Shown: positions 56,694-64,000 of the stretch, piece after piece
Layout of the letters: the number at the start of each line of letters is the position of its first letter
How positions within the stretch are numbered: the stretch's first letter is position 1
Source of the DNA: Utricularia gibba
Lineage: Eukaryota > Streptophyta > Magnoliopsida > Lamiales > Lentibulariaceae
Assembly (NCBI GenBank): GCA_002189035.1
Contig: NEEC01000012.1
Location: 1,550,001 to 1,614,000, forward strand
DNA: 64,000 nt
Reading direction: 5' to 3'
Position numbers and translations under genes: made by a program
Notes under the pieces: generated by a model
The model's input: only the letters and a program-made list of their open reading frames with translations
The model's database searches: none
What the model was told of the DNA's origin: nothing

Positions 56694-57242
56694 ATGGCCG
56701 AGTCTCCGGTTCTCCTCCCCGTCTCCGAGTCCGGTCCACCGGCGCCGAGCCGCTACGAGTCGCAGAAACGCCGTGACTGGAATACTTTCAATCAGTTCCT
56801 CCGGAACCAGCGCCCCCCGGTGGCCCTGTATCACTGCACCAGCGCCCACGTCCTCGAGTTCCTCCAGTATTTGGACCAGTTCGGGAAAACTAAGGTTCAT
56901 TACCAAGGGTGTATCTTCTTCGGACACCCGGAGCCGCCGGCGCCGTGTCCGTGTCCGCTCCGACAGGCTTGGGGGAGCCTCGACGCCCTGATCGGGAGGC
57001 TACGCGCCGCCTACGAGGAGAACGGGGGATCGGCGGAGACCAACCCGTTTGCTAATGGGCACATAAAGAATCATCTGAAGCAGGTGAAGGAGCATCAGGG
57101 GAAGGCTAGAGGAGTGCCGTACGATAAAAAGAAGAAGAAGGCGAGCAAAAATGATGATGGGGGTGATAGCAGTTTATATCGATGTGTGAGGGTTGTAGAA
57201 CAGATATATTTTCATGTTATGCAAGAGTACACATATTTATAG
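56694..57242 (+). CDS. ALOG/LSH-family protein, C-terminal tail replaced by copia LTR sequence
   Basis: ALOG (LIGHT-DEPENDENT SHORT HYPOCOTYLS) proteins are nuclear DNA-binding regulators of organ boundaries and light growth. The 182-residue frame starts at [16 protein letters not shown] (56694) and contains the full ALOG domain at about residues 20-145: [40 protein letters not shown], then the zinc-ribbon-like insertion [38 protein letters not shown] and [20 protein letters not shown], followed by the nuclear signal KKKKK. From codon 157 (57164) the frame runs into the left LTR of a copia element and ends at 57242 with about 25 foreign residues. Only about eight native residues appear lost. 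The DNA-binding part is intact, but the native 3' UTR is now 5 kb away, so transcript ending is probably altered. Confidence 0.9.
   Translation: MAESPVLLPVSESGPPAPSRYESQKRRDWNTFNQFLRNQRPPVALYHCTSAHVLEFLQYLDQFGKTKVHYQGCIFFGHPEPPAPCPCPLRQAWGSLDALIGRLRAAYEENGGSAETNPFANGHIKNHLKQVKEHQGKARGVPYDKKKKKASKNDDGGDSSLYRCVRVVEQIYFHVMQEYTYL
57159..57163. repeat. Copia target site duplication, left (GGGGG)
   Basis: Five G before the left LTR; the same five follow the right LTR at 62511-62515. Confidence 0.85.
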
Positions 57243-57553
57243 TTCTTTAGCAACGGTCGCCTACTTCTAGGGATTAGCCGTTGCTCACTACGACTTCCAA
57301 CAATATTGACTTCAGCACGTTGGGCCATATCATCATGTTGGGCCATTTTCTTGAAGTGGATGAGTAGCAAGATCTTTGTTGGTGGCCCATCTTCTGATCT
57401 TGCTGTCCAGTATAATCAGTCCGAGTTGCTGACAGACCTTCTTCTTCTTCCTCCCGTTATCTCTCAACACATTCGTATTTTCCTGTTCTGGGTCCTCCAC
57501 ATTTCTCACAGTTTGCTGCTGGTTTATCTCATATTCGTCCTCACTCGACATCA
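57164..57553 (-). repeat. Copia 3' LTR (390 bp)
   Basis: Begins TGATAGCAG and ends CGACATCA (TG...CA on both strands). I could find no difference from the LTR at 62121-62510. It holds the last ~73 codons of gag-pol. A purine tract (AAGGAGGAA on the minus strand) lies just inside at 57554-57563. Confidence 0.95.
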
Positions 57554-60500
57554 TTCCTCCTTGAGGAAGAACATGAGATGAGGCAGCAGTAATCAAGGGA
57601 TTTCTGCGCAGCCCTAATAGCTCACGGATTTGAGAGAAATGACTTGGAAAGAGGGCTTTGGTGAGAATGTCTGCGGCTTGTCTTTCTGATGGTAAATACT
57701 CCAATTTTATGCTTCCTTCTTTGATGTATTCCCTAAGAACATGGTATTTGATTTTGATATGCTTCGTCTTCCCAAACATGACCGGATTTTGAGCTATACT
57801 TATGGCTGATTTGCTGTCAATTTTCAGAATGAGTGGCTTGTTAATCTTGATCTGTAAATCTTCACATAATTTCAGGAGCCATTGAGCGTGATTTGCAGCA
57901 CAAGCTCCAGCCATGTATTCTGCTTCGGCTGAGGATTGAGCTACTAAGGTCTGTTTTCTGCTGTTCCAAGCAAATGCAGCAGAGCCCAGAGTAAACAAAT
58001 AACCAGTGGTGGATTTAAGATCAGATTCGTCACCTGCGAAATCAGAGTCTACGAACCCTTGAAGAGATAGGTCAGTATGCCTTTTGAAGTATAAACCCAT
58101 AGTTTTTGTAGCATTCAGATATTTGAATATTTGTTTAGCTATTCTAAGGTGTAAAGCAAGAGGGTGATGCATAAACCTGGATAGAAACGTTACAGCGAAT
58201 GTAATGTCCGGTCGAGTTGAGGTGAGGTATAGTAGGGCACCAACAGTCTTCTGATATTCTCGTATGTTCACTGAATTTTCTTGAGGATCTTGTGGCCCTG
58301 AATCGGCAGAATTTAATTCTTTCAGATAGTTGTTTGCCTTGTTCTTCAGGTATGGAGTGAAAGGCGTAGTTGCTTCTTTTGCATTGTCCATCCCAAATTT
58401 TTTTAGTAAGTCTTCAGTGTATTTTTGCTGGCTGAGAAATATAAAATTGGGATCTTGTATTATCTCTAGTCCAAGAATATATCTTGCTGGCCCTAGATCA
58501 GTCAATTCGAACCGTTGTTTGAGCCTTGATTTTTGATCTGCTATCAATGTCTCGTTATTTCCTGTTAGTAAGATGTCATCAACGTATAAAGATATGATGA
58601 CCTTTCCAGTTTGATTGTTGAGGGTGTATAGAGTAGGGTCGTTCTTGCTTCTGATATAACCCATTTGACCAAAGTATGAATCTATGGTTGAATACCATTC
58701 CTTGGGCGCTTGTTTAAGCCCGTAGAGAGCCTTTTGGAGTTTTAACACCTTATTTGAGCCATCCTTTAGTGTAAAACCGGGAGGATTTTCAACATATATG
58801 TCTTCTTTCAAGTCTCCATTCAGAAACGCATTCTTTATGTCTAAATGGTGCAGGATCCAACCTTGACTGGCGGCTAATGCGATAATCAATTTTATTGTAT
58901 CCAGACGAGCTACCGGTGCGAAAGTCTCCCAGTAGTCTATACCTTCCTTTTGAAGATATCCTTTTGCAACCAGCCTAGACTTTAACTTATTTACTGAGCC
59001 GTCTGGATTTAGCTTTGTGCGATAAATCCATTTTAATCCCAACGGTTTAATATTGAGAGGTTTATCCACCGCTGTCCACACTTGATGCTCTGCTATGGCC
59101 TGTAACTCATTATCCATTGAGGTTTTCCATGCAGGATCATTGAGAGCTTCGAAGGGAGAGGTAGGTTCACAAATCATAAGCGATCTGTCATAGACTTCAG
59201 TAAGAGGACAGTAACCTCTAGCAGGCTCTTCATCTATGAGATGATCGGCTGACTGCAGCATAAAGTGATGTGTATAGGAATTGTAGTTGTTTGCTGAATC
59301 TTCTGAGATATTTTCTGTGTTATCATGTCTTTCAGATATAATTTGCTCAGAGTTTTGGAAGTGAGATGTATTTTCCTCCTGTTCTTGTAATGAAGAGAAT
59401 TGATATTCTGATTCTCTGCTTTCTCCATGTTGAGGCTGTTGCGACGAAGTAGGATATGGCATATGATCATTACTTTGCATGTCTTGATTCCTTTCTGAGT
59501 GATGTCTGAAATAATTGTTGTCCTCTGTTTCTGCACCAACAAGATTGGAATTATTCGTAATAGTGGTATTAGTTTCAGGAAGTTCATTGACAAGATTCTC
59601 TTCGTGCATTTCAGTAAGATTTTCAGATGCATTGATAGGAAATAGGAGTTGCATGTCTCTGGAATATTCAGCTTCGTTTTCAGGAGTAGAAGAGATATTA
59701 TGCCAGTCATAGGTCAGACTTTCTTCAACCACAACATCAGCACATCTTTGAACTTCTATACATTGTTTGGATGGAATAAATATTCTGTAAATTTGAGAGG
59801 AGTCCGAATATCCCATAAAGACCCCCATTTGAGCATGATTCTCTAACTTTCTGCGTTTTTCTTTAGATATATGGACATAGCAGAGGGATCCGAAGATTTT
59901 CAGATTCTGTAGATCTGGGACTTTTCCATACCACAGTTCATGTGGAGTTTTTCCTTCAGGTATTCCTTTGGTGGGAAGTCGATTTAATAGGAATACCGCT
60001 GTGTTAACAGCTTCTCCCCAAAAGCGCAATGGTAAGTTGTGTTCCAATAACAAGCAACGAGCCATATTCATAATCGTTTGATTTTTCCTTTCACAAACAC
60101 CATTTTGTTGAGGGGTATATGGAACGGTAAACCGATGAACTATACCACTTGCATTGCAGATGTCTCGGAGTTCGGATGATTTGTATTCCCCGCCATTGTC
60201 TGAATGCAAAGTAAGTATTCTACAATTGCTTTGTAATTCTGCCATCATCTTGAACTGCTTGAAGTATTTAGTCACTTCAGACTTTTGCTTAAGAAAATAT
60301 ACCCACATATGCTTGGTGTAGTCATCAATAAATAGGACATAGAATTTCTTTCCACCAGGTGTCTCAACATGCATAGGTCCGCATACGTCAGAGACTACTA
60401 GCTGTAGTTTAGAGTCGGATACTTCAGTACGATTCTTGAATGGCTTCTTGTGCATTTTCCCAAATAGACAGGTGCTGCACGGGAAATTCCAGTCCTTTAA

Positions 60501-61988
60501 TTGAGGTACGCCATGTATAACTCCTTGGGTTTGCGCTGTTCTGAGTTGGCTTGCATGATAGTGACCTAATCTTTTGTGCCATAGGAAAGAGGTATTTACA
60601 GCTGCAAGACAGAAATTACTATTAGTTGTCATGCAGTTAACTGGAAAGAGGCGATTTACCATGGGCACTTTTAGTACAATATTGTGAGCATAATCCTTCA
60701 ACAAGCACATATTGTTCTCTATATTCAACTCATATCCACATTCTGCTAGTTGTCCTGCACTCAGTAAGTTGTGAGAAGCCTTTGGTACATAGAATACATT
60801 AGTAATCTTGATGAGTTTTTGTTCAGTTTCCAGACAGATTGATCCAACACCTTCAACTGCAATGAGCGTTCCATCAGCAATGGTGAGAGTTTTTCCTGAT
60901 ATTGGGGTATATGTTGTGAATATAGACTTGTTGTTGGTCAAGTGATTACTGCAGGCGCAATCAATGAACCAGATTGTGTTGTGTCGTAGATCAGTGAAAT
61001 CAGAGAGAGTAGTCTTGCTGCACAAGATATAAACTGAAGACTTCACTTTCATATTTGAATCATCAGGAGATACATGAATTGATTTGTTTTTTGAATGTTC
61101 AGAAGATGCAGCAACAACATAAGTAGAGGCATATGATTTCTTGGTGGGACACACACGCTCCACATGGCCTTTGGTTGAACAGATTGCGCAATGAGCCTCA
61201 GGATGCCAAAAACAGTTCGTTGGAATGTGGTTTTTCTGTGCGCAATATGGGCAAGGAGGATGTGGCCCCTTTTTCTCTTTCTTGACAGGTAGGAAACTTG
61301 GTGCAGAATATTGTTGTGTCCCATTTTCTCCTTTAGGACCTGCTATAGTAAGTGATGCTTTGAAGGCAGCTTCTAATAGATTTTCTTCATTGCGAGATTT
61401 ACGTCTGCTGTCCACATTTTTGAAGTGTTGGAGCAGTTGCTGCAGACTCAGAGTTTCTAGAAATCCGGTTGCTTCCAAGGATTCAACGACAGCATCATAA
61501 TCTGCCGGAGCACTATGAATGATCCTGGCCTTAAGCTTGCGCTCTTCACGGGAGTCAACTTCTTCTCCAAGGCGCTTTAGTTTTTCCAGGTTTTTGAGAA
61601 GTTGTTCTGCATTGGTGGCTACCTCGCCATCTCTAATTTTGAAGTTGTAAACTTCATTCCATAGTTTCTGTATCTCCCTGTGCTTGTCTTCCTTTGTTTC
61701 TTCAAAGGTTTTCTCGAGCATAAGCCACGCCTCTCTTGGAGACCTTCGAGTTATACACCTGTAAGCATCTCCAACCACTGCTGTGGCTAGCACAGCTGCA
61801 GCCTGAATTTCTTTGTCTCTATAAGCTTTTTCAGCTGCAGTTTTTTCTTCAGGTGTTCCTTCAAAAACTGGATCAGTGGCTATTATTTTCCAGAGCCCAT
61901 GAAGTTGGAGATATATCTCCATTTTTGGCGCCCAAATATCGTATTCCTTTCCGTCAAAAATGGGAGGTAATATGTTTGTTACAGACAT
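57333..61988 (-). CDS. Copia gag-pol polyprotein, intact
   Basis: The frame encodes 1,551 residues from MSVTNILPPIFDGKEYDIW (61988; the frame is open 33 codons further up, but gag homology starts here). In order: UBN2-type gag; two zinc knuckles (C-x2-C-x4-H-x4-C) at about 243-280; a protease motif with D-C-A-C-S in place of the usual D-S/T-G-A-S at about 340; GAG-pre-integrase WHKRLGHYH; the integrase core with SDVCGPM, HSDNGGEY and QQNGVCERKN (about 525-635); copia reverse transcriptase WKTSMDNEL...YVDDILLTG (about 960-1140); and RNase H DSDFAGDESDLKSTTGYLF...SSAEAEYMAG (about 1315-1360). The reading frame does not stop before the polypurine tract but runs some 73 codons into the LTR. All core blocks look intact, apart from the unusual protease motif. 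Confidence 0.93.
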   Translation of the reverse strand: MSVTNILPPIFDGKEYDIWAPKMEIYLQLHGLWKIIATDPVFEGTPEEKTAAEKAYRDKEIQAAAVLATAVVGDAYRCITRRSPREAWLMLEKTFEETKEDKHREIQKLWNEVYNFKIRDGEVATNAEQLLKNLEKLKRLGEEVDSREERKLKARIIHSAPADYDAVVESLEATGFLETLSLQQLLQHFKNVDSRRKSRNEENLLEAAFKASLTIAGPKGENGTQQYSAPSFLPVKKEKKGPHPPCPYCAQKNHIPTNCFWHPEAHCAICSTKGHVERVCPTKKSYASTYVVAASSEHSKNKSIHVSPDDSNMKVKSSVYILCSKTTLSDFTDLRHNTIWFIDCACSNHLTNNKSIFTTYTPISGKTLTIADGTLIAVEGVGSICLETEQKLIKITNVFYVPKASHNLLSAGQLAECGYELNIENNMCLLKDYAHNIVLKVPMVNRLFPVNCMTTNSNFCLAAVNTSFLWHKRLGHYHASQLRTAQTQGVIHGVPQLKDWNFPCSTCLFGKMHKKPFKNRTEVSDSKLQLVVSDVCGPMHVETPGGKKFYVLFIDDYTKHMWVYFLKQKSEVTKYFKQFKMMAELQSNCRILTLHSDNGGEYKSSELRDICNASGIVHRFTVPYTPQQNGVCERKNQTIMNMARCLLLEHNLPLRFWGEAVNTAVFLLNRLPTKGIPEGKTPHELWYGKVPDLQNLKIFGSLCYVHISKEKRRKLENHAQMGVFMGYSDSSQIYRIFIPSKQCIEVQRCADVVVEESLTYDWHNISSTPENEAEYSRDMQLLFPINASENLTEMHEENLVNELPETNTTITNNSNLVGAETEDNNYFRHHSERNQDMQSNDHMPYPTSSQQPQHGESRESEYQFSSLQEQEENTSHFQNSEQIISERHDNTENISEDSANNYNSYTHHFMLQSADHLIDEEPARGYCPLTEVYDRSLMICEPTSPFEALNDPAWKTSMDNELQAIAEHQVWTAVDKPLNIKPLGLKWIYRTKLNPDGSVNKLKSRLVAKGYLQKEGIDYWETFAPVARLDTIKLIIALAASQGWILHHLDIKNAFLNGDLKEDIYVENPPGFTLKDGSNKVLKLQKALYGLKQAPKEWYSTIDSYFGQMGYIRSKNDPTLYTLNNQTGKVIISLYVDDILLTGNNETLIADQKSRLKQRFELTDLGPARYILGLEIIQDPNFIFLSQQKYTEDLLKKFGMDNAKEATTPFTPYLKNKANNYLKELNSADSGPQDPQENSVNIREYQKTVGALLYLTSTRPDITFAVTFLSRFMHHPLALHLRIAKQIFKYLNATKTMGLYFKRHTDLSLQGFVDSDFAGDESDLKSTTGYLFTLGSAAFAWNSRKQTLVAQSSAEAEYMAGACAANHAQWLLKLCEDLQIKINKPLILKIDSKSAISIAQNPVMFGKTKHIKIKYHVLREYIKEGSIKLEYLPSERQAADILTKALFPSHFSQIRELLGLRRNPLITAASSHVLPQGGMMSSEDEYEINQQQTVRNVEDPEQENTNVLRDNGRKKKKVCQQLGLIILDSKIRRWATNKDLATHPLQENGPT

Positions 61989-62102
61989 GATGACACTCTT
62001 TTGAGAACCTGCGATAGAATATAGAGTAAGGTAAGAAGCCTTTAGATGTAGTGTTTGAGTGGCAAACCGTGTTTGGAAGGATAGCAATGTTGAGCTGCTT
62101 GT

Positions 62103-62120
62103 TTCACGTCGGGTTCACCA
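62103..62120 (-). other. Copia primer-binding site, tRNA-Trp type
   Basis: Minus strand TGGTGAACCCGACGTGAA lies directly next to the 5' LTR. From general knowledge of plant tRNA-Trp (3' end TTCACGTCGGGTTCA plus CCA), all 18 bases pair. Confidence 0.8.
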
Positions 62121-62510
62121 TGATAGCAGTTTATATCGATGTGTGAGGGTTGTAGAACAGATATATTTTCATGTTATGCAAGAGTACACATATTTATAGT
62201 TCTTTAGCAACGGTCGCCTACTTCTAGGGATTAGCCGTTGCTCACTACGACTTCCAACAATATTGACTTCAGCACGTTGGGCCATATCATCATGTTGGGC
62301 CATTTTCTTGAAGTGGATGAGTAGCAAGATCTTTGTTGGTGGCCCATCTTCTGATCTTGCTGTCCAGTATAATCAGTCCGAGTTGCTGACAGACCTTCTT
62401 CTTCTTCCTCCCGTTATCTCTCAACACATTCGTATTTTCCTGTTCTGGGTCCTCCACATTTCTCACAGTTTGCTGCTGGTTTATCTCATATTCGTCCTCA
62501 CTCGACATCA
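62121..62510 (-). repeat. Copia 5' LTR (390 bp)
   Basis: Same sequence as 57164-57553 as far as I can see by eye. Followed by GGGGG. Confidence 0.95.
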
Positions 62511-63700
62511 GGGGGACCTTCTTCCTCTTCTCCCTTTCCATGATTTGCTGGACATTTTGGTAAACTAAGAATCCCACCAGCTCTCTCCATCTTGCCCTTT
62601 CTTCCTCTTTTTCTTCTGTATCTGTAAAATTAGTGATTGCGTATTCGAATTCATGGTGTTACTCATGGATCACATGACTATGAATCTCAAGAACAGTATG
62701 AATCACACTGTACTGTAAAGTTCTAGGGAAACCCCAGCTCAGCACTTTATCAAGCTTAGAGAATGATCACAAGCTCTAGATTCAATCGCCTGCTTCTTTA
62801 TTATCTCATCTGAGAAAGAAAAACTCAATTCCTGCCTAGGAACTGGTCAGCGGCTCAGGGCGGCTGTGCTCCAAGAGTCCTTTACTTTCTGCCTTTTGCA
62901 ACGCCCCATCAACCACCGATCGAGCACAGTCAGCACAGTGGAACCAGTCCTTTATAGATCTAAAACTCCTTCATTTAAGCTTTGTTTCAATGGAGTCTTC
63001 ATTAGCAGATCGACTCCATTTTCTAGAAAATGAATTTGATCCCACTATCAAAAGAGTAAGGTTTTGTGAGTGTTTATGTAAACCCTAAACCGCATTCGTT
63101 CATGATTTACAGGCATTAACACTCAGAACAGCTCTAGGGTTTTTGGCTGTGGGCATTACGATGAAAAAGCACAGTACCTGTGTCTAAGAAAGAGAAAGAA
63201 TTTGTCCAATTTACAAAACACGCATGAGGTAATGCTGCTGTTTCTGTTCATGGCTTAAAGAAAGGCCGACACTTTAGGGTTCTAAACTGAAACGACTTTA
63301 ATGTGACAAAGCAACCAGAAAAATCACCCCTCCCTGGCTGGTAAAAGTGCTTTTACTCTTTGGAAATTGAAGCTTGTCCGCAGTAGAAATCTGACGGTAA
63401 GAAAATGTCGAAACCTTATATCGACTCCACTGATTAAGCCCATGGGTTTTGTTTGTTCTTGAAAATGGATCAGCTCAAACAAACTAATTTAATGGTGGAC
63501 ATTTTTTCGATGAAATGAACCTGAACCTGAACCTACCCCTTTTTGAGTCGGCTCGAGAACCCAGAAGGAGCTCCGGACATGCCCGCCTTGGTTGGGCTGA
63601 GTGTAGTTGTCGTGGGGCATTAGCTCCACAGTACGATTGTCCTAAAAAAATGAATTCTTTGGGGCAGAGGCCGAGGGGTAGTCAAGAGAAGCGATTTCAA
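62511..63700. other. Stranded 3' end of the ALOG gene and intergenic DNA
   Basis: 62516 onward continues the ALOG reading frame for a few Ser/Pro codons to a stop at about 62540, then its former 3' UTR. The rest, to about 63700, has no recognisable gene. Confidence 0.6.
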
Positions 63701-63706
63701 CCACAA

Positions 63707-64000
63707 TGAATGCTGCTGCATCGTCCTTCGCATCTTTTGATGTCTGCGTGAACAGATTCTCTCGGGCATCTCCTCCTCCTCCTTCTCCTCCTTCATCCTT
63801 CAACGACTCTTTCGGGATCGCTGTGCTGTGCTGTGCTGCTGTGCTCCGCATTGTCTCCAGGAAGCGCATACTCTCACTTCCAAGTGGGAAGGGCACTACC
63901 TGCGGATCGTTCCAGAAATGTGAACTGTCTTCTTCCTTCTCCACTGGAAGTACTGCTCATCGTTGCTGCACAGTTTTAGGTTTTAGGTTATGGCTTTCAG
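63707..64000 (+). CDS. Unidentified open frame running off the right edge
   Basis: From ATG 63707 the frame is open to the end of the window (98 codons). It starts MNAAASSFASFDVCVNRFSR and continues with a Pro/Ser-rich stretch and basic, Ser-rich residues, as in an organelle-targeting peptide. The opposite strand is also open (63944-63642, 100 residues, Glu/Gly-rich), so coding direction is not certain. No family is recognised. Confidence 0.25.

Larger units (their letters stand above)
57164..62510 (-). mobile_element. Young full-length Ty1/copia retrotransposon (5.35 kb)
   Basis: Two 390-bp LTRs that appear identical, a GGGGG duplication, a primer-binding site, a purine tract and one uninterrupted gag-pol frame show a recent insertion. 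It lies in reverse orientation within the coding region of the ALOG gene. The primer site next to the 5' LTR (right side) is TGGTGAACCCGACGTGAA, complementary to the 3' end of plant tRNA-Trp, not to the more usual initiator tRNA-Met. Confidence 0.95.

Noticed and set aside
59234-59710. 158-residue minus-strand frame in the copia element
   Set aside because: Shadow of the intact gag-pol frame on the same strand.
1-64000. CRISPR arrays, bacterial operons, prophage, tRNA or rRNA genes
   Set aside because: Nothing in the window supports them; the DNA is plant nuclear, and I saw no tRNA cloverleaf or rRNA sequence by eye.

Overview
The window is nuclear DNA of a dicot plant. The genes have many introns (TPX2, 14-3-3, exosome RRP43, mediator MED15, X8-domain protein), lie in a very AT-rich background, and sit beside plant transposons and a decayed plastid insert. 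The species cannot be named from the sequence; the protein variants fit a eudicot, perhaps an asterid. I read it by eye, so exon borders are inferred from GT/AG sites and protein-family knowledge, not from transcripts.

Layout. 1-6.5 kb is a compact gene cluster: TPX2 (minus, runs off the left edge), a METTL21-type protein methyltransferase (minus) and a CER16/RIPR-like gene (plus) that carries two apparent frameshifts. 6.6-15 kb is AT-rich and transposon-rich: a piece of an Aux/IAA gene joined to a decayed plastid ycf2 insert, a 1.7 kb inverted repeat, and a broken MULE transposon with a transposase and a Ulp1-like protease. 15.4-21 kb holds a broken and an intact copy of a membrane-anchored legume-lectin-like gene, mixed with Ty3/gypsy scraps. 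21.8-29.4 kb is mostly repeats.

The most striking region is 29,834-43,783. It is a ~13.95 kb hAT transposon with matching terminal sequences (TAGAgtTGGGCAcG / TAGAacTGGGCAtG) and an exact 8-bp target duplication CTTATGAG. It is inserted exactly at an exon-3 splice donor of a duplicated 14-3-3 pseudogene. The uninterrupted target is visible in the same window, in the intact 14-3-3 gene at 51.0-52.6 kb. Inside the hAT are a decayed hAT transposase (minus, right end) and intron-containing parts of at least three unrelated host genes: a nearly complete exosome RRP43 gene (plus), a short MED15 KIX-domain gene (minus) and the 3' end of the purine-synthesis gene PURH (minus). I read this as a giant gene-capturing (Pack-type) hAT.

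47-56 kb is gene-bearing again: a plasmodesmal X8 (PDCB-like) gene, a bifunctional FMN phosphatase/riboflavin kinase-like gene, 14-3-3 and an ASIL2-like trihelix factor. At 56.7-62.5 kb an ALOG (LSH) gene is interrupted near its stop codon by a very young Ty1/copia element (apparently identical 390-bp LTRs, GGGGG target duplication, intact gag-pol, primer site matching tRNA-Trp). The last kilobase holds an unidentified open frame that runs off the right edge.
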